From: JBCBKU01 sp038521345
GTDB lineage: Bacteria > Pseudomonadota > Alphaproteobacteria > Rhodobacterales > Rhodobacteraceae
Length of the DNA: 39,127 nt
NCBI GenBank assembly: GCA_038521345.1
Contig: JBCBKU010000026.1
Location: forward strand, 1 to 39,127
Direction: 5' to 3'
Part shown: positions 31,444 through 39,127 of the stretch, piece by piece
Layout: each line of letters opens with the position of its first letter
Position numbering within the stretch: position 1 is the first letter of the stretch
The notes under the pieces: generated by a model
What the model was told of the DNA's origin: nothing
Databases searched by the model: none
Seen by the model: the letters and a program-made list of their open reading frames with translations, nothing else
Made by a program: the position numbers and the translations under genes

Positions 31444-33684
31444 TCACGCAGAGGCCCGGAGACGGGCGGCGCTCGGGACGGCGCCAGGGTTGGAGTGGGT
31501 CAAAAGATCATTCGGATCGAGGATCAGGGCGATTTGCCCGTCGCCGAGGATGGTCGCGGCGGCGACGCCCGGCACCCGTCCGTAGCTGTCCTCAAGCCCC
31601 TTGATGACGACCTGACGTTGGTCCTCGATTGCGTCCACGATCAAGGCTGCGCGGCTGCCGTCTTCGCGCGCAATCAAGAGACTGATTGCGCCGGCAAAGC
31701 TGTCGCGGGGCGCGCTGTAACCGAGCATTGTCCCAAGGTCGAAGAGCGGCACGAAACTGCCCCGGACATGGACAACCGATGTGTCCGCTCCGACCGGGCG
31801 GATGTCATCCGTGCCGAGCGCAAGCGTCTCCGAGATCGTGCTGAGTGGAACAACCAGCATCTCGTTGCCCACGCGCACCACCATTCCGTCGAGAACGGCG
31901 AGCGTAAGCGGCAGGGAAATCGTGAAGGTGGTCCCGACGCCCGGTTCGGATGCGATGGAAATCCGGCCGCCAAGCGCCGAGATCGCACTTTTGACAACAT
32001 CCATCCCGACGCCGCGGCCGGACAGGTTCGACACCTCCGTCGCCGTCGAGAAGCCCGGGAGAAACAGAAGGTTGTCGATCTCAGAGGCCGAGAGCGTTTG
32101 CCCGGCGGGGATCAGCCCCTTGTCCTCGGCGATGGATTGTACCTTGGGTCGGTTGATCCCACCGCCGTCATCGGCCACCACGATGTTGACGCGGCCAGCT
32201 TTGTGCGACGCCGACAGCGTGACCGTGCCTTCGATCCCTTTGCCGGCAGCCCGCCTCTGATCGTGGCTCTCAAGACCATGATCGACCGCATTTCGGATCA
32301 TATGGGTAAGCGGATCGGCCAGGCGCTCGAGAACGGTCTTGTCGATTTCGGTCGTCTCGCCCTCGGTTCGGAATCGGACGGATTTCCCCAGTGTCGCGGA
32401 GCTTTCCCGCACGATCCGCGCCATGCGCTGGAACAGCGATTTCACGGGCTGCGCGCGGATCATCATGACACTGTCCTGGATGTCACGGGTCAGTTGCAGG
32501 AATTCGTCAAGGCCTGCCGCCACTTCGGAATGGGTTGAGACCCCCGCCGAGGCCACCGACTGGCTGAGCATGGCTTGGTTGATGACAAGCTCTCCCACCA
32601 GATTCACGAGGCGGTCGATGCGGTCGAGATCGACGCGAACCGTGGGTTTCGGTCCAGATTGCAGCTGATTGTTGCTAGCGGGGTCCGACGTCTTTGGGGA
32701 CATTTGCGCCGTGGGTTCAGGCGGCGCTGTTTCGGGCGGTGACGCTGGCCCAACGGCCGGCGGCGCTTCCATCCTCGCCGGTTCAGTTTCGGGAGCTTCG
32801 GGGCCGGTCACCTCGACCGGATCGACCGCGCGATTGGCTTCATCGGCGTCGTCGCCCCCGATGCCTTCGACGATATCGAGCGTCGCAACGCCCTCGGCGA
32901 ACTCGAAAACGTCCCTCACTTGGCCGATCTCGACATCGGTAACCAGCGACGCGCGCCACTTCAGAAGACCGGCCGACGCGCGTGCCGCGGCGAGATCGGT
33001 CAGGGCACTGTCATCGCAAGTGACGGTGATTTCCCCGATGGATCCCAGCTGCCGCATCAGGCTGAGGGGTTCGCCGCCGTTGGTGTAAAACGCTGCTTCA
33101 GGCGCAAAATCGATGACATAGCGGATCGGCCCGGGTGCATCGTCGCCGGCGAGATCCATCGCCGAGTCATCTTCGTCCGGCGACGCATCCTCGGGATCCG
33201 TCGACAGAACCGGTGTCTCGTCTCCGATATCTGGCAGGTCGATAGCGATCGCCATGGGCTCGAACGTGGGCTCTCCGACATCCGCGGATCCACCATCGCC
33301 CCCGGAAAGCGCGTCGAGTTTCGCCAGTGCCGCATCCATTTCCGCGGCGTTGACCTCAGTCTCATCGCGGGCCGCGCGCACGAGATCCGAGAGGATGTCA
33401 CCGCTGCGGAAGAAAAGCGCCAGCACGTCCGGTGAGGTTCCCAGAGATCCGGCACGGACGCCGTCAAGCACGGTTTCGAAGGCATGGGTGAAGCCGACCA
33501 GCGTGTCGAGGCCGAATGCACCGGCTCCGCCCTTGATCGAGTGCACGGCCCGAAAGACGACGTTGATCGTCTCGTCATCCGCCGAGCCCTCGTCCATGGC
33601 CTGAAGACCATCCTGGAGCGCCTCGAGAAGTTCTTCGCATTCCACGAAGAACGACGCCCGGATTTCCTGCATCGGATCCGACAT
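31444..33684 (-). CDS. cheA: Chemotaxis histidine kinase CheA
   Basis: A 746-residue kinase with domains in order: an Hpt domain with the phosphorylated histidine in AVHSIKGGAGAFG (about residue 49); an acidic linker and a P2-like regulator-binding domain (about 175-270, starting RYVIDFAPEAAFY); a Pro/Glu-rich linker; a P3 dimer helix (VDLDRIDRLVNLVGELVI); the ATPase with N-box HMIRNAVDHGLES, DDGGGIN and RGVGMDVVKSAI; and a C-terminal CheW-like P5 domain. It phosphorylates the two CheY proteins and CheB. The adjacent cheY ends six bases upstream. Confidence 0.97.
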   Translation of the reverse strand: MSDPMQEIRASFFVECEELLEALQDGLQAMDEGSADDETINVVFRAVHSIKGGAGAFGLDTLVGFTHAFETVLDGVRAGSLGTSPDVLALFFRSGDILSDLVRAARDETEVNAAEMDAALAKLDALSGGDGGSADVGEPTFEPMAIAIDLPDIGDETPVLSTDPEDASPDEDDSAMDLAGDDAPGPIRYVIDFAPEAAFYTNGGEPLSLMRQLGSIGEITVTCDDSALTDLAAARASAGLLKWRASLVTDVEIGQVRDVFEFAEGVATLDIVEGIGGDDADEANRAVDPVEVTGPEAPETEPARMEAPPAVGPASPPETAPPEPTAQMSPKTSDPASNNQLQSGPKPTVRVDLDRIDRLVNLVGELVINQAMLSQSVASAGVSTHSEVAAGLDEFLQLTRDIQDSVMMIRAQPVKSLFQRMARIVRESSATLGKSVRFRTEGETTEIDKTVLERLADPLTHMIRNAVDHGLESHDQRRAAGKGIEGTVTLSASHKAGRVNIVVADDGGGINRPKVQSIAEDKGLIPAGQTLSASEIDNLLFLPGFSTATEVSNLSGRGVGMDVVKSAISALGGRISIASEPGVGTTFTISLPLTLAVLDGMVVRVGNEMLVVPLSTISETLALGTDDIRPVGADTSVVHVRGSFVPLFDLGTMLGYSAPRDSFAGAISLLIAREDGSRAALIVDAIEDQRQVVIKGLEDSYGRVPGVAAATILGDGQIALILDPNDLLTHSNPGAVPSAARLRASA

Positions 33685-33689
33685 GTTCT

Positions 33690-34049
33690 TTATCCCGCGA
33701 CCGTATGAAGCGCCTTGACCAGGCGCTCTGGGTCGAACGGTTTCACGATCCAGCCCGTCGCGCCGGCCGAACGGGCACGTTGCTTGAGATCGTTCGAGCT
33801 TTCTGTCGTCAGAACGAGGATCGGAACGTTGCGGTAGGCGTCTTGTGCGCGCACCGCGTCGATGAACCCGAACCCGTCCAGTCGCGGCATGTTGATGTCG
33901 GTGATGATGACGTCCGGGGCCATGTCCGAAAGGACCTCAAGCCCGTGTTGCCCATCCTCGGCGAAATGCGCGGTGATGCCGGCTTGGGTCAGTGTCAGTT
34001 TGATCATGTCTCGAATGGTGCGGCTGTCGTCGACGGCAAGTACATTCAC
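33690..34049 (-). CDS. cheY: Single-domain response regulator CheY
   Basis: A 119-residue receiver with the acidic pair D7-D8 (AVDDSRTIRDM), phosphoacceptor D51 (IITDINMPRLDG) and K103 (IVKPFDP). The start is a GTG at 34049, seven bases after AAGGAG; it overlaps the STAS gene stop in a GTGA arrangement. Longer frames to 34166 run through the STAS gene. It is directly upstream of cheA. Confidence 0.92.
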   Translation of the reverse strand: MNVLAVDDSRTIRDMIKLTLTQAGITAHFAEDGQHGLEVLSDMAPDVIITDINMPRLDGFGFIDAVRAQDAYRNVPILVLTTESSNDLKQRARSAGATGWIVKPFDPERLVKALHTVAG

Positions 34050-34357
34050 TGGCCCGCTCCTTTCGGTTCGGTGAGGGATTGGGGTGTGAAGCCGAGAAGG
34101 CGCAGATCCTCGATCAAGTCGTCGCTGGGATCCGAGACCAAAAGACTGCGCCCTGCCGCGCCCCAATCCTTGGCGGCGGCGCGCAGGATCTCGACGGCGC
34201 GCGCGCCGATCCGTGTCACCGCTGCGCCGTCAAGCGTCAGGTGCGCGCCCTGAAAGTCGGCGAGATCGGTCGCTAGCTGCGCTGCGGCACCGGTATCAAG
34301 CCGCGCAGGAAGAACGAGCGTGTCGGTCGCATTCGCCCCGGTGGAATCTTCCGCCAT
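34046..34357 (-). CDS. STAS-domain protein at the head of the chemotaxis operon
   Basis: A 103-residue STAS domain (LVLPARLDTGAAAQLATDLADF, LTLDGAAVTRIGARAVEIL, and LLVSDPSDDLIEDLRLLGF). STAS proteins bind nucleotides or partner kinases. In alphaproteobacteria a small protein (CheX or CheS) often heads the chemotaxis operon and may act on CheY or CheA; whether this is equivalent is not shown. It shares four bases with the following cheY start. Confidence 0.8.
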   Translation of the reverse strand: MAEDSTGANATDTLVLPARLDTGAAAQLATDLADFQGAHLTLDGAAVTRIGARAVEILRAAAKDWGAAGRSLLVSDPSDDLIEDLRLLGFTPQSLTEPKGAGQ

Positions 34358-34409
34358 TCTCCATCCGCTCCGTTCACCTGAAGTCGGAACGGGCGTAGCG
34401 GACGTGACC

Positions 34410-34424
34410 TAAAGATGCGGTTAA
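34410..34424 (-). promoter_or_regulatory. CtrA-like box upstream of the chemotaxis operon
   Basis: On the minus strand the sequence TTAA, seven bases, TTTA is one base from the CtrA full site TTAA-N7-TTAA. It starts 67 bases before the STAS start and overlaps the stop codon of the upstream glucokinase gene. CtrA controls motility in many Rhodobacterales. This is a by-eye match in a short gap. Confidence 0.35.
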
Positions 34425-35410
34425 AGGGATCCGGAGTGTGTGGCGAGCCGATCCAAAAACCCGGCTGTGCCAGTCAGGGCCGCGTAATCATCATCGACGA
34501 TTGCAACGGGAAAGGCGTCCATGAAGTCAGTGAAGCGACCCTTGTCGCGGAACCCTGCGGCAAAACCCTCGCTTAGATAGGGTCCGAGCGCGCGTGCGAC
34601 GCCCCCGACCAGGAACACGCCGCCGAAGGGCAGGTAGACCAGCGAGAGGTTCCCGGCAACGATACCCAGAAGCCGTCCGGCATAGATCATTGCGTCGCGC
34701 GCCGCGCCCGGAGATTCTGCCGCTGCTTTGGCAATGTCGGCTGCGTGAAGGTCCTGCTGGGCGCCCGTTTCCTCGGCAATCCACGCATAGACATGTTCAA
34801 GCCCGCGGCCAGACAACAACTCTTCGACCGAGGCAAATCCGGTGCGCGCCTCGACATTCTGAACAAGACGCATGTCTGCTTCGGAGCGGACCGGCTGCGT
34901 GACGTGGCCCGCTTCAGCCGGAGGGACCAGACGCGTGCCACCGACTTCGAAGACCGGCGCTGCGTTGAACCCCGTACCAACGCCGATGACCAGTTTGGTG
35001 GCCGATGGATGCGCCGGAGCGCCCGGCAAGACGGAAGACATTCGGTCTGCGGGGATATGTCCGATCGCGTGACCCTGTGCCTGCAGATCGTTCAGGACCT
35101 TGGCGGTCTCGGCACGAGTTGTTTCGGCGAGCGTCGCTTCGTCGATGCCCCAGTCAAGATTGGTCAGGTGGCCGTAGCCATTGGCCACAGGTCCCGCAAC
35201 GGCAACGGCCGCGGCCCGACAATCGACTCCACCGGCTTCCTCAAGATACCGCGCGAGGACCTCTGCCAGGCTCGTGTGTTCCGCGTTCCGGAACCTTCGG
35301 ATCGTGTCGGGTTGGAGCTTTGGGCCAAGGGCCAGAGCCACGCGCGTGTTCGTGCCGCCGATATCGGCGACAAGCGAGTAACGATCGGCGGGCAGGGCAT
35401 CGGTGGGCAT
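34421..35410 (-). CDS. glk: Glucokinase
   Basis: A 329-residue glucokinase of the Glk family (ATP-dependent phosphorylation of glucose to glucose 6-phosphate). Visible are the phosphate-binding LVADIGGTNTRVALALG at the N-terminus, the sugar-binding LTNLDWGIDEA with the catalytic aspartate, GVGTGFNAAPVFE, and PPAEAGHVTQPV in the middle. The start is taken as the ATG at 35410; a GTG at 35413 is equally in frame. It follows the LacI gene by 54 bases on the same strand, fitting glucose released from alpha-glucosides. Confidence 0.93.
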   Translation of the reverse strand: MPTDALPADRYSLVADIGGTNTRVALALGPKLQPDTIRRFRNAEHTSLAEVLARYLEEAGGVDCRAAAVAVAGPVANGYGHLTNLDWGIDEATLAETTRAETAKVLNDLQAQGHAIGHIPADRMSSVLPGAPAHPSATKLVIGVGTGFNAAPVFEVGGTRLVPPAEAGHVTQPVRSEADMRLVQNVEARTGFASVEELLSGRGLEHVYAWIAEETGAQQDLHAADIAKAAAESPGAARDAMIYAGRLLGIVAGNLSLVYLPFGGVFLVGGVARALGPYLSEGFAAGFRDKGRFTDFMDAFPVAIVDDDYAALTGTAGFLDRLATHSGSL

Positions 35411-35464
35411 CACGCGGGTGTTACGGCTGTTCCGGGATCAAGCGCAAGAGACGGTCATCACGTC

Positions 35465-36529
35465 TCACTTTGTCTGCGCGATTGCGGCCCGGGCGACCCC
35501 GTCGAGGGCCGGGGCGGGACCGGTTGACCGACCGATGACAAGATCGGCTTCAAGGAGTTCCTCAAGCGGACCCTGCGTTGGATTCGCGATCAGTGTCATC
35601 AGCATCTCTGCTGACTTCTGCCCCGCCTGCCGCACGGATGATCGGAGCGCGGTGAAATGGGCCTCTTCATCCCGGTTCGAGAAGTAAGAGAGGTCGTCGT
35701 CGAAAGTAACCAGCGAGACATCCTTCCCAAGTGCAAGTCCGGCCTCGTGGACGGCTCGGGCCACGCCGTTGGCGGTAATCATCGACGAAACGAGAAACGC
35801 AGTTGGCGGATCCGGCCAGCCAAGGTGCTCGGACGCCGTTTGATAGCCGTAGCTCTCGCTCATCTCGCCGGAGCACATGAGCGCTTCGTCGATCATCACG
35901 CCCCGGTCGCGCAGCCCCCTGAGATACCCGTCACGGCGCCGTACGGCGAAATCGAGATGCTCGTGTCCGTTGACCAGCGAAATGCGGGTGTGGCCGAGAT
36001 CGACAAGGAATTCGGTGCCGCGCAGGAACGCACGGCGATTGTTTACGTCCAGCCACGAATAGGGGCCGGCCTCGCCCGAGGCGCGCCCATGCACAAGGAA
36101 AGGCAGTCCGAGCGAACGCAAGAGCTCGATTCGGTGATCGTTGATCTGCGGTGCATGCAGGAGAACGCCATCGACGCTGCGCTGCGCTGCGAAGTCGCGA
36201 TAGACGCGTTCCTCGGTTCCGTCCGAAACGACGGAGAGCAGGATGGCATAGTTGTTCTGCGAATAGGTCTCGGAAGCGCCGGCGATGAAATCAGCGAAGA
36301 TCGGATTCACGATTTCGCCCTTGGCCGAGACCGGCATGACGTGGCCGATCGCCATTGCCCGGCCCGTCGCCAGTGATTTGGCGCGTGCGTTCGGACGATA
36401 GTTGAACCTGTTTGCGGCTTCGAGAACGCGCCGGCGGGTGGCTTCGCTCACCTCTGGGTAGCCGTTGAGTGCCCGGCTCACCGTGGTCTGCGAGAGTTTC
36501 AGATGAGCTGCCAATTGCTTTAGATTCAT
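35465..36529 (-). CDS. aglR: LacI-family regulator of alpha-glucoside use
   Basis: A 354-residue LacI-family repressor. The start at 36529 (MNLKQLAAHLKLSQTTVSRA) fits the family; a longer frame to 36598 adds a basic leader. The helix-turn-helix and hinge (LKLSQTTVSRALNGYPEV, then RRRVLEAANRFNYRPNARAK) are followed by a periplasmic-binding-like sugar domain. Its divergent neighbour aglE and the glucokinase downstream mark it as AglR, likely responding to an alpha-glucoside. A 12-bp palindrome in the divergent region is its probable operator. Confidence 0.88.
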   Translation of the reverse strand: MNLKQLAAHLKLSQTTVSRALNGYPEVSEATRRRVLEAANRFNYRPNARAKSLATGRAMAIGHVMPVSAKGEIVNPIFADFIAGASETYSQNNYAILLSVVSDGTEERVYRDFAAQRSVDGVLLHAPQINDHRIELLRSLGLPFLVHGRASGEAGPYSWLDVNNRRAFLRGTEFLVDLGHTRISLVNGHEHLDFAVRRRDGYLRGLRDRGVMIDEALMCSGEMSESYGYQTASEHLGWPDPPTAFLVSSMITANGVARAVHEAGLALGKDVSLVTFDDDLSYFSNRDEEAHFTALRSSVRQAGQKSAEMLMTLIANPTQGPLEELLEADLVIGRSTGPAPALDGVARAAIAQTK

Positions 36530-36699
36530 GCGCTTCTCACGGCCAAAGCGCTTGCGGCGCCCTTGAACTGTCTTAGCGACCGGCCCGGGTTCGGTCAAAG
36601 GAGGAATTGGCCAAGCGGCCTTGGCGGGGGTGTCATTTCGACCTGTGCGCCAAATCTAGATTGACTCAAGGGTTCATTTGAGCGACCGTTACACATACT

Positions 36700-36711
36700 C
36701 AAAGCGCTTTG
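36700..36711. promoter_or_regulatory. AglR operator candidate
   Basis: CAAAGCGCTTTG is an exact palindrome of the LacI-operator type (central CG step) lying about 90 bases before the aglE start, in the aglR-aglE divergent region. Its position suggests repression of aglE and perhaps aglR. Confidence 0.75.
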
Positions 36712-36762
36712 GAAGGTGTACGGTTCAGCGCATGCCGGCCGCGGCGCACACACACAAGGATG

Positions 36763-36780
36763 CGCGGGCAAAGACCCGCG
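36763..36780 (+). promoter_or_regulatory. Hairpin in the aglE leader
   Basis: CGCGGG and CCCGCG flank a 6-base loop, 20 bases before the aglE start and 5' of the GGGAGG ribosome binding site. It may stabilise the leader; there is no T-tract. Confidence 0.3.
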
Positions 36781-36800
36781 GCAGACCGGGAGGATCACCA

Positions 36801-38159
36801 ATGAAGAAGACGCTGTACGTCGGTACGGCCGCGCTGGCGCTTGTCGCTGGCTCAGCACATGCGGGCGGGCACCTGGCCTTCGCGCCGGGCGAAGGCCCGT
36901 TCAACTGGGACAGCTACGACGCATGGGCCGAGTCTGCGCCCGACCTGTCGGGGCAGGACCTGACGATCTTCGGACCGTGGCTCAGCCCCGAAGACGGCTT
37001 CTTCTCGAACGTTCTGGCCTATTTCGACGAGGCTACGGGCGCGAGCAGCGTCTACACCGGTTCGGACGCGTTCGAGCAGCAGATCGTTATCGATGCCGAG
37101 GCCGGTTCAGCGCCCAACATCTCGGTCTTCCCACAGCCCGGTCTGGCCGCGGTTCTTGCGGGTCAGGGACTACTGACGCCGCTCGGCGATGACATGGCCG
37201 CATGGGTTGGCGAAAACTACGCTGCCGGGCCGTCGTGGGTCGATCTTGGTACCTATGCCGACACGTCCGGCGCGGATCAGATGTACGGCTTCTTTTACAA
37301 CGTGAACGTCAAGAGCCTTGTCTGGTACAGCCCCGAGAACTTCGAGGATGCGGGCTATGACGTGCCCGAGACGATGGAAGACCTGCGCGCGTTGACCGAG
37401 CAGATCGTTGCCGATGGCGAAACGCCGTGGTGCATCGGTCTGGGTTCCGGCCCGGCGACGGGGTGGCCGGCCACCGACTGGGTCGAGGACATGATGCTCC
37501 GCACCCAGCCGCCCGAAGTCTACGATGCCTGGACCACCAACGAGATGCCGTTCGACGACCCGCGCGTCATCGCGGCCATCGAGGAATTCGGCTGGTTCGC
37601 GCGTGACGATGCCAAGGTTCAGGGCGGCGCCGGCGCGGTTGCTTCGACCGATTTCCGCGATAGCCCGACCGGGCTCTTCTCGTCGCCGCCGCAGTGCTAC
37701 ATGCACCGCCAAGCGTCGTTCGCATCGGCGTTCTTCCCGGATGACGTGGTCGTCGGTGAAGACGCGGACTTCTTCTACTTCCCGGCCTATGCCGAGAAGG
37801 ACCTGGGGGCCCCGGTTCTTGGCGGCGGAACGCTGATGGCGATCACAAGCGACTCGCCCGCGGCACAGGCCTTTATGGACTTCCTGAAGACGCCCATCGC
37901 CCATGAGCTCATGATGGCTCAGACCGGCTTCCTCACGCCGCATTCCGGCGTGAATCTCGACGCCTACAAGGACGGTGTCCTGCGTGGTCAAGGCGAGATT
38001 CTCCTGAACGCGACGACGTTCCGCTTCGACGGGTCGGATCTGATGCCCGGCGCCGTCGGTGCTGGCACGTTCTGGACCGGCATGGTCGACTACACCGGCG
38101 GCAAAGACGCCGCGGCCGTCGCCGCCGAGATCCAGTCGAGCTGGGATGCGCTGAAGTAA
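36801..38159 (+). CDS. aglE: Alpha-glucoside ABC transporter substrate-binding protein
   Basis: A 452-residue periplasmic binding protein with a Sec signal peptide (MKKTLYVGTAALALVAGSAHA, cleavage after AHA) and a mature protein starting near GGHLAF. The architecture and sequence (for example, YGFFYNVNVKSLVWYSPENF) fit the AglE family of the CUT1 carbohydrate transporters, which bind maltose, trehalose or sucrose-type alpha-glucosides. GGGAGG precedes the ATG. It is followed by a long hairpin and then by aglF. Confidence 0.93.
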   Translation: MKKTLYVGTAALALVAGSAHAGGHLAFAPGEGPFNWDSYDAWAESAPDLSGQDLTIFGPWLSPEDGFFSNVLAYFDEATGASSVYTGSDAFEQQIVIDAEAGSAPNISVFPQPGLAAVLAGQGLLTPLGDDMAAWVGENYAAGPSWVDLGTYADTSGADQMYGFFYNVNVKSLVWYSPENFEDAGYDVPETMEDLRALTEQIVADGETPWCIGLGSGPATGWPATDWVEDMMLRTQPPEVYDAWTTNEMPFDDPRVIAAIEEFGWFARDDAKVQGGAGAVASTDFRDSPTGLFSSPPQCYMHRQASFASAFFPDDVVVGEDADFFYFPAYAEKDLGAPVLGGGTLMAITSDSPAAQAFMDFLKTPIAHELMMAQTGFLTPHSGVNLDAYKDGVLRGQGEILLNATTFRFDGSDLMPGAVGAGTFWTGMVDYTGGKDAAAVAAEIQSSWDALK

Positions 38160-38184
38160 GTGGGCGTGACGCCCTGACGAACCC

Positions 38185-38214
38185 GGGTGGTCCGGTCCGA
38201 TGACCGGGCCACCC
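38185..38214 (+). promoter_or_regulatory. Long hairpin between aglE and aglF
   Basis: A 13-bp stem (GGGTGGTCCGGTC / GACCGGGCCACCC, one U-G pair) closes a CGAT loop. No T-tract follows, so it is not a standard terminator. It likely protects aglE mRNA from 3' decay and lowers the aglF level, as seen at other binding-protein/permease junctions. Confidence 0.7.
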
Positions 38215-38261
38215 CAAGACCAACAAAGACTGACGTGCCAGCGCAGTAGGGAGGATGTGCC

Positions 38262-39127
38262 ATGAGCCCGGTTCTACAGGGTCTCATTACGATCATAGTG
38301 GGTGTCGGGGGGTGCCTCGGGTACTTCTACTTCTCCAACCAGGTGCTGGATAAGGTCCTGTTCCCGGCCAAGGGGCCGAATGCAGGCCGCAACATCAATC
38401 GCGCGAATCAGATCCGGCCATGGTTGTTCCTGTTCCCGGCCATCTTCGCGCTTGGTCTCTACCTTGCCTATCCCGTGCTCGAGACGCTGCGCCTGTCGAT
38501 GACCGACCGAGACCTCGGCGGTGCCTTCGTCGGTCTTGCGAACTACAGCCAGATGATGGACGAGCCCAAGTTCTGGGAGGCCATGCGCAACAACATGCTC
38601 TGGCTGATCGTGGTGCCCGCAGCATCGACGGCGGCGGGCCTGCTGGTTGCCCAGCTGACCGACCGGATCGCATGGGGCGCGTTGGCCAAGTCACTGATCT
38701 TCATGCCGATGGCCATCTCCTTTGTCGGTGCATCGGTGATCTTCAAGCTGATCTATGATGCTCGCGCCGCCGATCAGGCGCAGATCGGCGTTTTGAACGC
38801 GGTCTGGATGCAATTCGAAGGGGGGGTCGGATCCTTCCTGTTCCTCAAGATCCTGCCAGCGCTCATCCTGATCGCGTTCGCTGCCCTGGTAGCCTATGTC
38901 GGCTGGATCCTGATACGGCCCCTGATCGCGGACGGTCCGCAAGCGGCAACATGGTCGGTTCCGTTTCGCGTCCTTGCAGGGATCGGCGGGCTTTACCTGA
39001 TCTGGACGTCGCTTACGAATCTGGTCGGCGTGATGACGGCGACACCGCCCTATGGCGAGCCACAGCAATGGCTGACCTTGCCGTTCTGGAACAATTTTTT
39101 CCTGATGGTTGTGCTGATCTGGATCCA
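38262..39127 (+). CDS. aglF: Alpha-glucoside ABC transporter permease, partial
   Basis: The frame starts at the ATG at 38262 behind AGGGAGG and is open to the right edge (288 residues visible). An N-terminal helix (about 5-27) is followed by a typical MalF-type N-terminal segment (WLFLFPAIFALGLYLAYPVL), a LRLSMTDRDLGGAFVGLANY motif common in sugar permeases, and several further helices. The visible part contains a large periplasmic insertion before the second half, expected for AglF. The EAA loop and C-terminus lie beyond the window. It should form a transporter with AglG and AglK. Confidence 0.88.
   Translation, partial: MSPVLQGLITIIVGVGGCLGYFYFSNQVLDKVLFPAKGPNAGRNINRANQIRPWLFLFPAIFALGLYLAYPVLETLRLSMTDRDLGGAFVGLANYSQMMDEPKFWEAMRNNMLWLIVVPAASTAAGLLVAQLTDRIAWGALAKSLIFMPMAISFVGASVIFKLIYDARAADQAQIGVLNAVWMQFEGGVGSFLFLKILPALILIAFAALVAYVGWILIRPLIADGPQAATWSVPFRVLAGIGGLYLIWTSLTNLVGVMTATPPYGEPQQWLTLPFWNNFFLMVVLIWI

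Noticed and set aside
38185..38214. The aglE-aglF hairpin as a rho-independent terminator
   Set aside because: No T-tract follows the stem, and aglF has a normal start and ribosome binding site just after it.

Overview
The window looks like a piece of an alphaproteobacterial chromosome, most likely from the Rhodobacterales (Roseobacter group). The evidence is the high G+C, strong third-position GC bias, dense overlapping genes, a DksA of the zinc-finger-poor alphaproteobacterial type, a DUF2927 lipoprotein, an ErpA/SufT pair, an agl-type alpha-glucoside locus, and an alphaproteobacterial chemotaxis cluster containing CheD and a CheT-like protein. I see no phage, insertion sequence or CRISPR array, and no gene-free stretch longer than 300 bases.

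Region 1 (1-5.9 kb): a VWA-domain protein (cut by the left edge) and a MoxR AAA ATPase lie on the minus strand. They are separated by a divergent PanB-like enzyme, a two-helix small membrane protein, a DUF2927 lipoprotein, a GNAT acetyltransferase and a VOC protein. dksA follows with a textbook terminator. Region 2 (6-12.1 kb): an FAD monooxygenase; a ferric-iron ABC binding protein convergent with its likely permease; and a tightly packed minus-strand run erpA - TfoX-like - tpiA - permease. sufT stands alone upstream. Region 3 (12.1-16.5 kb): an Lrp/AsnC regulator with no conventional start codon, divergent from phenylalanine hydroxylase; tgt; and a large acidic protein that looks like a glycoside-hydrolase-type barrel with a Pro/Asp/Gly-rich linker and a hydrophobic C-terminus. 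Region 4 (16.5-20.6 kb): lon behind a heat-shock-like promoter, a tailed HU-like protein, and two near-identical tRNA-Val genes (CAC and TAC anticodons) flanking a VOC gene.

Region 5 (20.6-25.7 kb): a TetR repressor divergent from a two-gene RND efflux operon, with a cluster of GTTAG half-sites between them. Region 6 (25.9-34.4 kb): a membrane-anchored FMN glutamate-synthase-like protein, then chemotaxis. cheB-cheD run on the plus strand. STAS - cheY - cheA - cheW - cheR - cheY - CheT-like run on the minus strand and converge on cheD. Almost every junction overlaps or is only a few bases long, so each set is probably one transcript. The last minus-strand gene carries a DxxxQ motif like the CheZ phosphatase. 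Region 7 (34.4 kb to the end): glucokinase and a LacI regulator (minus) diverge from aglE and aglF (plus, cut by the right edge). This is an alpha-glucoside uptake module with a palindromic operator upstream of aglE and a long hairpin between aglE and aglF.

Most of the window is ordinary housekeeping and accessory content. The candidates I consider most worth follow-up are the minimal CheZ/CheT-like protein, the CheB receiver domain lacking its conserved lysine, the secreted-looking glycosidase-like protein, and the PanB-like enzyme lacking the usual metal ligands. All calls are made by eye from sequence; no database search was run.
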